Shown here: positions 19,756 through 29,294 of the stretch, piece after piece
Layout of the letters: every line of letters starts with the position of its first letter
How positions within the stretch are numbered: the first letter of the stretch is position 1
The notes under the pieces: generated by a model
The model's database searches: none
What the model was told of the DNA's origin: nothing
The model's input: only the letters and a program-made list of their open reading frames with translations
Translations under genes and position numbers: made by a program
Source: Planctomycetaceae bacterium
GTDB lineage: Bacteria; Planctomycetota; Planctomycetia; Planctomycetales; Planctomycetaceae
DNA length: 42,849 nt
Reading direction: 5' to 3'
Assembly (NCBI GenBank): GCA_013813775.1
Contig: JACCRE010000339.1
Coordinates: 1-42,849, forward strand

Positions 19756-21390
19756 ATGGAAGTGACGCAGTTCACGCTGACGGCAATGGGGATCAACGTC
19801 GCCGACTTGCGGCGGAACGCGACCCCCTCGCAGCTTTACGAAGAGGCGATCCGCCGCGAGCCCGACAGCCGCATCGCCGATTCCGGGGCGCTCGCCGCGT
19901 ATTCCGGATCGAAGACGGGCCGCAGTCCTCTCGACAAGCGGGTCGTCAAAGCGCCGGAGTCGGAACAGGACGTCTGGTGGGGCAAAGTCAACATTCCGCT
20001 CGACTATCACTCGTTCGAGGTGAACCGCGAGCGGGCGCTCGATTATCTCAACACGCGGAAGCGGCTCTACGTCTTCGACGGCTTCGCCGGCTGGGATCCG
20101 CGGTATCGGACCAAGGTCCGCGTGATCTGCTCGCGGCCGTACCACGCGCTGTTCATGCACACGATGCTGATCCGCCCGTCGGACGCCGAGCTCGTCACGT
20201 TCGGCGAGCCCGATTACGTGATCCTGAACGCCGGCGCGTTCCCGGCGAACCGCTTCACGCCGGGCATGACCAGCAAAACCAGCGTCGACATCTCCTTCGA
20301 GGACCGTCAGGTCGTGATCCTGGGCACCGAATACGCCGGCGAGATGAAGAAGGGCGTGTTCACGATCATGAACTACCTCATGCCGAAGCGCGGCGTGCTG
20401 AGCATGCACTGCTCAGCGACGTCCGACCGCCGGACGGGCGCCTCGAGCATCATGTTCGGCCTGTCAGGAACCGGCAAGACGACGCTCTCGGCCGATCCGA
20501 AGAGATTGCTCATCGGCGACGACGAGCACTGCTGGACGGAAGAAGGCATCTTCAACATCGAAGGCGGCTGCTACGCGAAGGCGATCGGACTCGCCGCCGA
20601 GTCGGAGCCAGACATCTTCCGAGCGCTTCGCTTCGGCGCCGTGCTCGAAAACGTGGTGCTCGACGAGTCGAACCGACACGTCGATTTCGGCGATTCGCGC
20701 ATCACCGAGAACACCCGCGGCGCCTATCCGATCGAGTACGTGCCGAACGCCAAGATTCCCTGCATCGCCGGCCATCCGACGGACGTGATCTTCCTCACGT
20801 GCGATGCCTTCGGCGTGCTGCCGCCGGTGTCGAAGCTCAGCCCGGCGCACGCGATGCATCACTTCATCAGCGGCTACACCGCCAAGGTCGCCGGCACGGA
20901 AGTCGGCGTCACCGAGCCGCAGGCGACCTTCTCGCCCTGCTTCGGCGGGCCGTTCCTTGTCTGGCACCCGGGCAAGTACGCCGAACTGCTCGCCGACCGC
21001 CTGAATCGCCATCAGGCGAACGTCTGGCTGGTGAACACCGGCTGGAGCGGCGGCCCGTACGGCGTCGGCAGTCGCATGAAGCTCGGGCTAACGCGCGCCA
21101 TCATCGACGCGATCCACAGCGGCGAACTCGCAAGGTCGCCGACCGAGCGTGACCCGACATTCGGTTTCGACGTGGTGACGGAATGTCCAAACGTGCCGTC
21201 GGGCGTCCTCCGCCCTCGCGACACCTGGACCGACGCCGCCGCCTACGACGCGACCGCCGCGAAGCTCGGCGAGCTGTTCCGCGCGAATTTCAAGGCGTAT
21301 GAAGCGGGGGTCTCGCAGGACGTTCGTGATGCGGGGCCGCGGGGATCATCAGACAATCGCTTGAATCCAAGTATTCCTCGAATCATATAA
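19756..21390 (+). CDS. pckA: Phosphoenolpyruvate carboxykinase (ATP)
   Basis: A 544-residue ATP-dependent PEP carboxykinase, close to the 540 of Escherichia coli. It converts oxaloacetate and ATP to PEP, CO2 and ADP in gluconeogenesis. Visible signatures are the oxaloacetate site YSGSKTGRSPLDKR near residue 49, the P-loop GLSGTGKTTLSAD (Lys241), the metal-site IGDDEHCW, GGCYAKAI, NTRGAYPIEYVPNA, and the C-terminal NTGWSGGPYGVGSRM. A GGAG lies about 10 bp before ATG 19756. It appears monocistronic; a repeat element precedes it and an AT-rich stretch follows. Confidence 0.96.
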   Translation: MEVTQFTLTAMGINVADLRRNATPSQLYEEAIRREPDSRIADSGALAAYSGSKTGRSPLDKRVVKAPESEQDVWWGKVNIPLDYHSFEVNRERALDYLNTRKRLYVFDGFAGWDPRYRTKVRVICSRPYHALFMHTMLIRPSDAELVTFGEPDYVILNAGAFPANRFTPGMTSKTSVDISFEDRQVVILGTEYAGEMKKGVFTIMNYLMPKRGVLSMHCSATSDRRTGASSIMFGLSGTGKTTLSADPKRLLIGDDEHCWTEEGIFNIEGGCYAKAIGLAAESEPDIFRALRFGAVLENVVLDESNRHVDFGDSRITENTRGAYPIEYVPNAKIPCIAGHPTDVIFLTCDAFGVLPPVSKLSPAHAMHHFISGYTAKVAGTEVGVTEPQATFSPCFGGPFLVWHPGKYAELLADRLNRHQANVWLVNTGWSGGPYGVGSRMKLGLTRAIIDAIHSGELARSPTERDPTFGFDVVTECPNVPSGVLRPRDTWTDAAAYDATAAKLGELFRANFKAYEAGVSQDVRDAGPRGSSDNRLNPSIPRII

Positions 21391-21416
21391 AAGCGCACAT
21401 TAGAACAAAAAAATAT

Positions 21417-21445
21417 TTGACATTCGGACAGATCATGTCCATCAT
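21417..21445 (+). promoter_or_regulatory. Possible sigma-70-type promoter for the DUF1573 gene
   Basis: TTGACA at 21417-21422 is a perfect -35 match in an AT-rich island (21380-21420) that contrasts with the local GC. The -10 is poor: CATCAT after a 17-nt spacer. It is placed 48 bp before ATG 21493. Weak evidence. Confidence 0.28.
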
Positions 21446-21492
21446 CGGCCCCGTGACCTGACGTTTGCTCGACGCATCTCGCGGAGCGTGCC

Positions 21493-22995
21493 ATGTGGGT
21501 CGGCTCGTGCTTCCGAAGTCTCTTCACGGGATTTGCAAATTCCGGCGTCATTTTGCTGGCAAGCGGCCTTTGCGGTTGTTCGAACCAAAGCGGTTCGCCA
21601 GAGGTCGTGCAACAACAAGCTGCTTCGAAGGTTGAAGGCCAGCGGCCTTCGCCAGAACTCGCCTTCATCGCCCAACATCTCGGCTGGAAAACGGTCGAGA
21701 CAGAAGGAGTAAGTTTCGACGAGCGGTTGAAGGCACTCCGTGACCGCAATGGCGGCACATTGCGGCGGCTGTCAGGGCCGGACGCGCTGGCCGCTCTTGC
21801 CACCCAGCCTGCGATGTTTCCCGTCCTGTCCGATGGAGACGGTCGAGTCGCTCTCGTACTGGGCGTGGTGGACTTCGATGGCGATCACTACCTCACGGCG
21901 GTCCGCAACGATTCGACGCCGCTGCTGCTCAAGGCTACGCCGCTCCTTTCGAACGAGAACGAAGTCTGGTGTCTCGGCGGCGAAAGCGCGACGACGATCG
22001 CGACCGCCGGCGCTTCCGTCGTCGTCGACCCGCCTTGGCGGTCCTTCACGGGATTGAAGCCCTTCACCGAAGGACGGACGACGTTCGAAATCACGAATGC
22101 CGGCCCCGGCGACGTGACCCTCGGTGAACCGTCAACGTCCTGCGGTTGCACGGTGGTCGACGGTTGGAAGCCGGGTGTGCTGCCATCGGGTCAAAGCCGC
22201 AGCCTGACGGTCACTCTCAAAACGAATGCCGCCCCGGCGATCCGGCAATCGGTTCGACTGCCGCTGCTCGACAAAGAAGGGAAAGTCGCGCGGGTCGTGG
22301 AACTGCCGGTCTATGCCTGGCAGCAGGCGTCGCTGACCGTGACCCCCGATTCGCTCGACTTCGGCGCGATCTATCGCGATTCGGAGCCGGCGACCCGCGA
22401 GCTTTACCTGCGAGAGGTCGAGACCGATCGGTTCGAGGTCTCGAACGTGAGCTACGAGGGACTGCCGCTGCGGCATGTGATCTCGAAAGGCTTGCAGCCT
22501 GAGGGACTGGCCGCCTATTCGTTGGGTCTGACCCTCGATGCCCGGTCGTTGCCGGCCGGCGAGGTCCGCAGCGACATTCTGGTGACGACGACCAGCCGGT
22601 TGCGGCCGACGATCCGCGTGCCGGTGCGGTTCGACGTCAAGCCCCGCGTGCAGGCCTTTCCCGGCACGCTGACGTTCGGCGGCGGGACGGAAACGGACTC
22701 TTCCGGCACGATCCGGCTGGTGGCGCTTTCGGGAGAGCCGTTCCGGGCCTCGCTCGTGCGAGAGCCGGAGCGGTTCAAAGCGGCATTTACAGAAGGCGAA
22801 GCTTCGATCGACCTCATCGTCCGGCCGCTGCCGGGTCAGGCCGGCGACATGCGGGAGACGCTGGAACTCAAGATCGAAGGCGAGGGTTGGACCGAGACGT
22901 TGTCGGCTCTGTGCATGGCGTTGGCGGCCGCGGAACCGTCCGCGGTCGATTCAGGTTCGTCAGACCCGAAGGAGAAGAGCGATGAAGGCCCGTAG
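21493..22995 (+). CDS. DUF1573-containing lipoprotein with C39-peptidase-like N-terminal domain
   Basis: A 500-residue exported protein. The N-terminus (LLASGLCGCSNQSG) has a lipobox LCGC, so it is probably lipidated. Residues about 55-165 (AFIAQHLGWKTVE ... LVLGVVDFDGDHYLTAV) resemble a non-catalytic C39 peptidase-like fold. From about 190, FEITNAGPGDVTLGEPSTSCGCTVV (CGC at 217-219) is the DUF1573 signature, an Ig-like domain whose SCGCT motif recurs in Bacteroidota and Planctomycetota. A second Ig-like unit follows (DSLDFGAIYRDSE). Role unknown; probably periplasmic or surface display. The start codon of the next gene overlaps its end by 14 nt, so they are translationally coupled. Confidence 0.82.
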   Translation: MWVGSCFRSLFTGFANSGVILLASGLCGCSNQSGSPEVVQQQAASKVEGQRPSPELAFIAQHLGWKTVETEGVSFDERLKALRDRNGGTLRRLSGPDALAALATQPAMFPVLSDGDGRVALVLGVVDFDGDHYLTAVRNDSTPLLLKATPLLSNENEVWCLGGESATTIATAGASVVVDPPWRSFTGLKPFTEGRTTFEITNAGPGDVTLGEPSTSCGCTVVDGWKPGVLPSGQSRSLTVTLKTNAAPAIRQSVRLPLLDKEGKVARVVELPVYAWQQASLTVTPDSLDFGAIYRDSEPATRELYLREVETDRFEVSNVSYEGLPLRHVISKGLQPEGLAAYSLGLTLDARSLPAGEVRSDILVTTTSRLRPTIRVPVRFDVKPRVQAFPGTLTFGGGTETDSSGTIRLVALSGEPFRASLVREPERFKAAFTEGEASIDLIVRPLPGQAGDMRETLELKIEGEGWTETLSALCMALAAAEPSAVDSGSSDPKEKSDEGP

Positions 22996-23428
22996 ACTGC
23001 TCGGCATGTCCGTGATCGGCGGACTGGTGACGCTCGTGATGGCGACGGTGGCGGTGGAGGTCCGGTCGCAGACGGAGCCGGATTGCAACTGGTCGAAAGT
23101 CTCTTTGATTGACCAGCCCTGCAAGCAATTCACCACCTTTACCTGCGTCGGCTGTGGTGTCGAGTGTGAATCCGGAGACATCTACACGCAGGCCACGGTA
23201 TATGGTGTCGTGTCGGGTGGATCGGAGAAGACAGGAAGCGAATTGGTCGGATGTTCGCAACGAGTAAACTGTAATCAAGAGCAACATAGAAATGCGGTGT
23301 GTTATTTCTATAGCTGCGGCAGCGAACCTGTCGTCGGCGTCGATTGCAATGATTGCGGTTCGACCTTTGGTGAGGCAAGTTTTGTTGCGTCGGCAACAAC
23401 TTCGTCGGAAGGATGCGAGGGCGGATGA
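22982..23428 (+). CDS. Cys-rich secreted hypothetical protein
   Basis: A 148-residue protein not matched to a family. The signal peptide (MKARRLLGMSVIGGLVTLVM, then ATVAVEVRS) is followed by a mature part with 12 cysteines, an even number that suggests six disulfides or a metal-binding fold: FTCVGCGVEC, VCYFYSC and VDCNDCG. The start lies 14 nt inside the preceding DUF1573 gene in another frame and has GAGAAGAG just upstream. The GC content is lower than that of the neighbours. A strong hairpin follows the stop. The pairing suggests that the product works with the DUF1573 lipoprotein outside the membrane. Confidence 0.75.
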   Translation: MKARRLLGMSVIGGLVTLVMATVAVEVRSQTEPDCNWSKVSLIDQPCKQFTTFTCVGCGVECESGDIYTQATVYGVVSGGSEKTGSELVGCSQRVNCNQEQHRNAVCYFYSCGSEPVVGVDCNDCGSTFGEASFVASATTSSEGCEGG

Positions 23429-23439
23429 CGGGCTCTATC

Positions 23440-23487
23440 GGAAGGTCTACGCAATGCGGTCAATGAGACCGCATTGCGTAGCCTTCC
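23440..23487 (+). terminator. Long hairpin after the Cys-rich protein gene
   Basis: GGAAGGTCTACGCAATGCGG at 23440-23459 plus TC pairs with GACCGCATTGCGTAGCCTTCC at 23467-23487, a 21-bp stem with a single bulged T and a 5-nt loop, starting 12 bp past the stop codon. No T run follows immediately. Confidence 0.65.
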
Positions 23488-23570
23488 ATTGCACAGTGAC
23501 TTTTGAGCGAGTCTCGCGTCGCTTGGCTCTGACAAGACATCTTGAGGTCGTCGGCCATAATCTCAGAGGT

Positions 23571-23745
23571 TCTGACGAAACGCCCCTCTCCCTGGGAGGG
23601 GTGTGAGGGGGAGTAGGTGGACGTTCCACGTCGCTTGCGTCCTTTGTCCATGCGGCGTGCGAGTGTGAAAGATAAACCGATGCGGCAGGGCGTCCCTCAC
23701 CCCTGTCCCCTCTCCCGAGAGGGGATCGGATCCGAGCGCCGTGCC
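23571..23745. repeat. ~165-bp dispersed element, copy 1 (CCCCTCTCCC ... GAGAGGGG)
   Basis: It opens with TTCTGACGAAACGCCCCTCTCC, has a middle block GACGTTCCACGTCGCTTGCG, and closes with CTCACCCCTGTCCCCTCTCCC, GAGAGGGGATCGGAT. The same blocks in the same order occur at 42642-42815. The ends are short inverted repeats (CCCCTCTCCC-type with GAGAGGGG). It carries no transposase and resembles a non-autonomous MITE-like repeat. Confidence 0.65.
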
Positions 23746-23848
23746 GGTACGATCATGGTTTTGTCCCGACCTTTCAGCCACTTCACCGTGAGTTTGTGAG
23801 AGGCGGATACTGCGAAGTTCTGGCGATCGTCAATTTGCGAGAACGCTC

Positions 23849-25159
23849 ATGCGACTGTCTGTCACATTGTCAGCATGGTTCCTTTGGGGAATGTCCGCCG
23901 TGCCCGCTTATCCGGCACCGCCAGCCTCAGACGAAAGCGGGCAGACACTTACGGGCCATGAGAAGCTTAGCGCATTGGAGTCGACATCCGCCGCGATCAA
24001 GTCGAACTATGAATCCATCCGCACCTGGCGGGGAACCTATCGTTTCACGGAGAAGAAGTTCACCGCCGCTGGCAGCGTTCCCGCCGGTTTAGCGAAGGAC
24101 GCGACGGAGGCGCCAGCCTGGAGGGTCGGGACGGGGGTCGTGCGCTTCGCACTGGACGTCGAGCGGGAGTCGCTGTTCACGTCGTACGAGGAGACCGCCG
24201 ACGCGAACTTCATCTCACTGGCGACCGATCAGCCCATCGGCACGACCGGCTATCGCTTTCATTGGGAATCGATTCTAACTCCCGAACATTGGTTGAACTT
24301 CGATGTCAATGGCCACGCCGCACAGATTCCCGGATTTCTCAATGTAACAGGGATGACATCCAAGGGAGGCCGATTGATCTCGCGCGAGCCGGCCTCGTCC
24401 GCGAAAGCTCATAAAACGCTAGGCACCGTGGTTGACCCCAGAAGTTGGTTTACGGACGGGACTTGGTCCTTTTCTCAAACACTTGATCTGTTCTCGACAG
24501 CACTGAAAGGTGAAAGGACGGAAAAGGAGAGGACATACACTCAAGAAAAGGTCACTGTAACAGTCCTGCCCAGAAACGACGCACGTCGGATTCGTGTCGC
24601 CCAGACGTTGACGCACAGCGCAACGAATGAGTCGATGTATGGGACAGACATATATGACGAGGCTTATGGATATAATCCTTCTGAGTTCACGATGGTGATC
24701 GGGGATCGCCTCGTTCAACATCGAAGATGGAAATACGCGAAGGTCGATGGCATATTTCTGCCGACGGAGTTCATTTATGACCATTACGAGCCAAAGGCCG
24801 GACGACTGGTCTTCTCCCGAACATTGACGATGGAAGAATCGGTTCTGAACGAGCCGATCCCACCCAAAACTTTCACGATCGAGCAGTTCGGCCTGGAGCA
24901 GGGCGACCGGTACCACGACAAGATCGGCGACGACCTCAAGGCCGTGTGGGACAGCAAGCCGGTGCCGGTCATCGAATATAACAAGAACTACACGGCCGCC
25001 GCGAAGGCGGGGCAGCTTACAGGAGGCCTCGCCGCCCCGCCGAACGCCGAAGACCGACCGCGAGCCGCGACCCGGTGGCTGCTGTGGGCGAACGCGGCGG
25101 TGTTGGCCTTGGTCGGCGCGGCCTTCGCATTTCGTTGGTTTCGCCGTCGATTCGCCTGA
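23849..25159 (+). CDS. Exported protein with C-terminal TM anchor, LolA-like middle region
   Basis: A 436-residue protein of unknown function. It has an N-terminal signal peptide (MRLSVTLSAWFLWGMSAVPA) and a C-terminal TM helix (LLWANAAVLALVGAAFAF) followed by WFRRRFA, so most of it sits outside the cytoplasmic membrane. Residues about 40-330 are beta-rich. IKSNYESIRTWRGTYRFTEK near the start and WKYAKVDGIFLPTEFIYDHY resemble planctomycete proteins with outer-membrane-lipoprotein-sorting (LolA/LolB-like) folds, though without a clear signature. The codon composition is lower in GC at 24,300-24,800. It comes third after the DUF1573 and Cys-rich genes, across a terminator and a repeat, so co-function is only suggested. 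Confidence 0.72.
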   Translation: MRLSVTLSAWFLWGMSAVPAYPAPPASDESGQTLTGHEKLSALESTSAAIKSNYESIRTWRGTYRFTEKKFTAAGSVPAGLAKDATEAPAWRVGTGVVRFALDVERESLFTSYEETADANFISLATDQPIGTTGYRFHWESILTPEHWLNFDVNGHAAQIPGFLNVTGMTSKGGRLISREPASSAKAHKTLGTVVDPRSWFTDGTWSFSQTLDLFSTALKGERTEKERTYTQEKVTVTVLPRNDARRIRVAQTLTHSATNESMYGTDIYDEAYGYNPSEFTMVIGDRLVQHRRWKYAKVDGIFLPTEFIYDHYEPKAGRLVFSRTLTMEESVLNEPIPPKTFTIEQFGLEQGDRYHDKIGDDLKAVWDSKPVPVIEYNKNYTAAAKAGQLTGGLAAPPNAEDRPRAATRWLLWANAAVLALVGAAFAFRWFRRRFA

Positions 25160-25186
25160 ACGACCTGAGCCTCTGAAACGCGGAAG

Positions 25187-26680
25187 TCACTTCCACTCGT
25201 GATGCTTCAGAAACTCCGCCGTCATCTCCTTGCGGATACGGCCGCGAAGCTCCGGTGTCAGCAGGTCGAAGTGGTCTCGGCCGGAGACGAGTTCAACGAC
25301 GGCGTCGCTGCCGTGTTCCTCAAGTGACTTCTTGAGCAGCCGGGTCGCGCCCTCGAGGTAGAAGGTGTCCTCCTCGCCCATGATCACGTGGATCTTACCG
25401 GCGAGTCGGTCGCGCAGGGCCGGCCAGTTCTGTTCGAGCACCAGGCGGATGTCATACGCCTTCCACGCCTCGGCGACGGCCGGATCGATCTCACCGGTCT
25501 CGCGATCCCACAACAAGAGCGGCTGGCCGTCGTCGCCGCGGGGGCTGAAGACCACTTCGAAGCTGTGAAGCTGTCCGCCGGGGCCGAGCACCCGCTCCAT
25601 GGCGTCGAAGTTGCGATAGAGCAGCGCGACATCGCCGTTCAGGCGGGCCAGGGGACGCTCTTCGCCCTCGCGATCGACGTACATGTTCTCGCCGGGGCGA
25701 TAGACGTCGATCCGCTGGAAGTCGCGAAAGTCCACCGGATCGGGTGCCGTGCTCCACACGCCGCCGAAGGTCTCGGGATGAGACACCTGAATCCATAGGC
25801 TGCTCCAGCCGCCGGAGGAATGACCCGTCAGGAAGCGCGCCGTCGGCTTCGCGATGCTGCGAAAGCGTTTATCGAACGCCGGCAGGAACTCTTCGACGAG
25901 CGCTGTGCCGACGGGGCCGTTGCTGGCTGAGTCGGCAAAGACGTGATGCCCCAGCGGAGCCGAGGGATCGAGCATCACCCGGATGAACTCGACGCCCTGT
26001 TCGTTCTGCTCGGGGATCGGTTCGTGGACGGGATCGACGCGATGATCCCCGCCGAAGCCGGGAATGGTGAAGATCGTGGGATAGCGTCGATCCGGCTTGT
26101 CGTGATAGCTCGCCGGCAGGATCACGGTGCCGTGCAGCGAGACGTCGCGACCGTGGAATGCGCTTAGCAGCTTCGAACGGACCTCGAACGGCTTGCCCCA
26201 CTTCGTCTCCTCGAACGGCTTCGCTTCGACGAACCGGTCGATCGTCAGGCGGGTCGGTTCGTCCGTTCGTACCCACACCGTCGGCCCGTATCCGTTCCCC
26301 GGGCCGGTGCCGACTTCACGCTCCCACGTGTTGAAGCGGGCGACGGCCTGGGCCGCGTAGCCGGTGAGGTCGAGTTCGGCGAGCGGTTTCGGAAAGACGA
26401 GCAGGGCGGGATCACCGGGGGAGAGCATCAGCGGCTCGCCGGGTTTCCAATCGGTCACGTCCTTGGCGAGGAAGGGGGCCGGGTTGAACCAGTCCGGCCC
26501 CCGCCGCGGCTCCTCGCCGTCTTTGACCGTGAAGACGTAGACGCGACCGCTGAACGGCTCCTTCCGCACCGACTCTTCAAACGTCAGCACGAACGACGGC
26601 TCCGCCGCGACGGCCGATGAGACGGCGACCGAGCAGAGAGCGAGGGCCGTCAGCGCTCGCAACAGCAGGTGACGAATCAT
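25187..26680 (-). CDS. Secreted esterase (alpha/beta hydrolase, enterochelin-esterase-like)
   Basis: A 497-residue exported hydrolase. A signal peptide (about residues 1-26) precedes a beta-rich N-terminal domain (27-165) and an alpha/beta hydrolase domain related to the esterase D / Fes family. Key elements are YPTIFTIPGFGGDHR (strand and oxyanion turn), LTGHSSGGWSSLW with nucleophile Ser288, MGEEDTFYLEGATRLL (acid) and GRDHFDLLTP (His). Family members cleave esters of polyols, siderophores or carbohydrates; no substrate is evident. It is convergent with the gene at 23849. The IS110 element lies upstream. Confidence 0.87.
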   Translation of the reverse strand: MIRHLLLRALTALALCSVAVSSAVAAEPSFVLTFEESVRKEPFSGRVYVFTVKDGEEPRRGPDWFNPAPFLAKDVTDWKPGEPLMLSPGDPALLVFPKPLAELDLTGYAAQAVARFNTWEREVGTGPGNGYGPTVWVRTDEPTRLTIDRFVEAKPFEETKWGKPFEVRSKLLSAFHGRDVSLHGTVILPASYHDKPDRRYPTIFTIPGFGGDHRVDPVHEPIPEQNEQGVEFIRVMLDPSAPLGHHVFADSASNGPVGTALVEEFLPAFDKRFRSIAKPTARFLTGHSSGGWSSLWIQVSHPETFGGVWSTAPDPVDFRDFQRIDVYRPGENMYVDREGEERPLARLNGDVALLYRNFDAMERVLGPGGQLHSFEVVFSPRGDDGQPLLLWDRETGEIDPAVAEAWKAYDIRLVLEQNWPALRDRLAGKIHVIMGEEDTFYLEGATRLLKKSLEEHGSDAVVELVSGRDHFDLLTPELRGRIRKEMTAEFLKHHEWK

Positions 26681-26767
26681 GCGAAGGTGACCTGTGAATG
26701 AGATGGATTTCAGAAGCGTCGCCGGCGTTTTGGAAAGGATCGAACCGCCAAGCGGCTGTGCTCTGTG

Positions 26768-27746
<979 letters not shown>

Positions 27747-27965
27747 GGAACCATCCCTGTCTTGCGGATGCGAGCTCCGGCGGCCACGCCGACGAGGAAC
27801 GTCGCGAGCGGTCGCGGGGCTCTGGCGGCTGTTCGGGCTTCGTCCACAAGACCGGCGACGATCTCGCTTGGCGACGGACTTGACTGGCCCAGGCGCAATC
27901 GATCTGCGCCGGCCGCTGTGAGAGAGCCTGCTTCGCTACGCTTCGCAGGCTCTCTCACAGCGATC
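27747..27965 (-). ncRNA. Candidate IS110 bridge-RNA region upstream of the transposase
   Basis: About 220 bp of non-coding leader directly upstream of the transposase ATG, the place where IS110-group (IS621-like) elements encode their bridge RNA. It contains a 16-bp perfect inverted repeat (CTGTGAGAGAGCCTGC / GCAGGCTCTCTCACAG at 27916-27931 and 27945-27960) and a GGCGCA-N7-TGCGCC hairpin at about 27891-27909. The guide loops cannot be assigned by eye. Positional inference only. Confidence 0.35.
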
Positions 27966-27980
27966 TCCAGCACACACTTC

Positions 27981-28124
27981 TGTGATGATTGAGGCGACAT
28001 ACAAGGACGCCTGCATGTGCAAGCTCCTCGTCTTCCTGAACGCCCTGAGAAAACAAACTCTCACTGGAACCCTCGCCTCAATCCCCAGACTCCTTGACAT
28101 AGAACACAGCCGCTTGGCGGTTCG
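27981..28124 (+). pseudogene. Remnant of an IS110-type transposase 3' end, opposite orientation
   Basis: Reads as DACMCKLLVFLNALRKQT, matching the full copy's [15 protein letters not shown], followed by the conserved tail CTTGACATAGAACACAGCCG then CTTGGCGGTTCG. DNA identity to the main copy's end is roughly three quarters by eye. This is a diverged, truncated relative rather than a recent duplication. Confidence 0.7.
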
Positions 28125-28174
28125 CCCCTCTTTCTTACTTTGCGCTCGCAGGACAGACGCTCTTGGAGAAAGTT

Positions 28175-29098
28175 TCACTTGCCCTTGCCCGGGAAGGCGT
28201 GGCCTTGCGCTTCCATGGCGACTGAGTAGAGACCGGTCCGCGCGGTGGCGTAAAGCGTCTTTCGATCGGGGCCGCCGAAGGTCACGTTGGCCGGCTGCTC
28301 GGGGAGTTCGATGTTGCCGAGCAGCTTGCCGCCCGGCGAGAAGACCTGCACGCCGATCGCGCTGGTGATGTAGAGGTTGCCTTTCGTATCGACGGTCAAC
28401 CCGTCGCCTCCTCCGCCCGATTTGCCGGCGGCCTGCTTGAGCGAGGCGAACACGCGCTCTTCACCGAGGCGTCCCGGTGCGACGATGTCATACGCGACGA
28501 CCTCGGCCTGCATCGAGCAGACGACGTACAAGGTCTTCTCATCGGGCGAGAGGATGACGCCGTTCGGCGCCTTCTGCCCTAACTCTTCCACGACGCGCAG
28601 CACTTTGCCGGTGGTGGAGTCCCAATAGTAGACGGCTTCGATTCCCTGCGGCAGAGGCTCGGGCGCTCGGAAGCGAGGGTCGGTGAAGTAGATTCCGCCC
28701 GTCCGATCGATCACGAGATCGTTCGGAGCGTTGAAGCGTTTCCCGTCGTAGCGATCGGCGAGCACCTTTTTCTTGCCGTCCGAATCGAACGACACCAAGG
28801 CACCGTCCATCGAACATGCGAAGAGAGTGCCGGCGGCATCGAACATCAGGCCGTTGCAATGCCCGGCCGGCTCGACGAACACGTCGAGCTTCTCGCCGTT
28901 CGACTTGTAGATGCGGTCGGCGGGGATGTCGGTGAAGAAGAGTTCGCCCTTGTCGCTCCAGGTCGGCCCTTCGGTGAACTGCAAGTCGCCGTGCACCTGT
29001 TTCACTTCACCGACGGGGCCGATGCCCTCGATAGGCTGTGCGGCGGCGGCCAGAGCGGCTGATAACGCGACTGCCGTTGCAAGGAAAGTTCGTCGCAT
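28175..29098 (-). CDS. Secreted SMP-30/gluconolactonase-family protein
   Basis: A 307-residue protein with a signal peptide (MRRTFLATAVALSAALAAAAQ) and a six-bladed beta-propeller of the SMP-30/gluconolactonase/LRE family. Metal-site motifs are FTEGPTWSDKGELFFTDIP (Glu), FNAPNDLVIDRTGGIYFTDP (Asn and Asp) and GGGDGLTVDTKGNLYIT (Asp). Family enzymes hydrolyse sugar lactones with a divalent metal; the exported form probably acts on sugar acids outside the cytoplasm. ATG 29098 is preferred because AAGGG sits about 10 nt upstream; GTG 29107 would add three residues. Confidence 0.9.
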   Translation of the reverse strand: MRRTFLATAVALSAALAAAAQPIEGIGPVGEVKQVHGDLQFTEGPTWSDKGELFFTDIPADRIYKSNGEKLDVFVEPAGHCNGLMFDAAGTLFACSMDGALVSFDSDGKKKVLADRYDGKRFNAPNDLVIDRTGGIYFTDPRFRAPEPLPQGIEAVYYWDSTTGKVLRVVEELGQKAPNGVILSPDEKTLYVVCSMQAEVVAYDIVAPGRLGEERVFASLKQAAGKSGGGGDGLTVDTKGNLYITSAIGVQVFSPGGKLLGNIELPEQPANVTFGGPDRKTLYATARTGLYSVAMEAQGHAFPGKGK

Positions 29099-29294
29099 CG
29101 CATTCACGCCCTTCGTTTGAGTGAGGAGGCTAAACCGCCGTCTTCCGACCTTTGTGCGGCAGATGACAGTTGTGGTTCATCACGAAACTCCAAATCTAGC
29201 ATCAACCTCGATTGATTTCAGCGGGACGGAAGGCAACGGCGGAAAAATCTCGACGTGTCTCGTTTGACGCTCCCATCGATCGAGCGAGAGTTTC

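Larger units (their letters stand above)
23429..23848. other. 420-bp intergenic region: terminator hairpin plus dispersed repeat
   Basis: No gene seen. It contains the terminator hairpin at 23440-23487 and a ~165-bp C/G-rich element at 23571-23745 that recurs at 42642-42815. Short open frames here come from the repeat. Confidence 0.7.
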
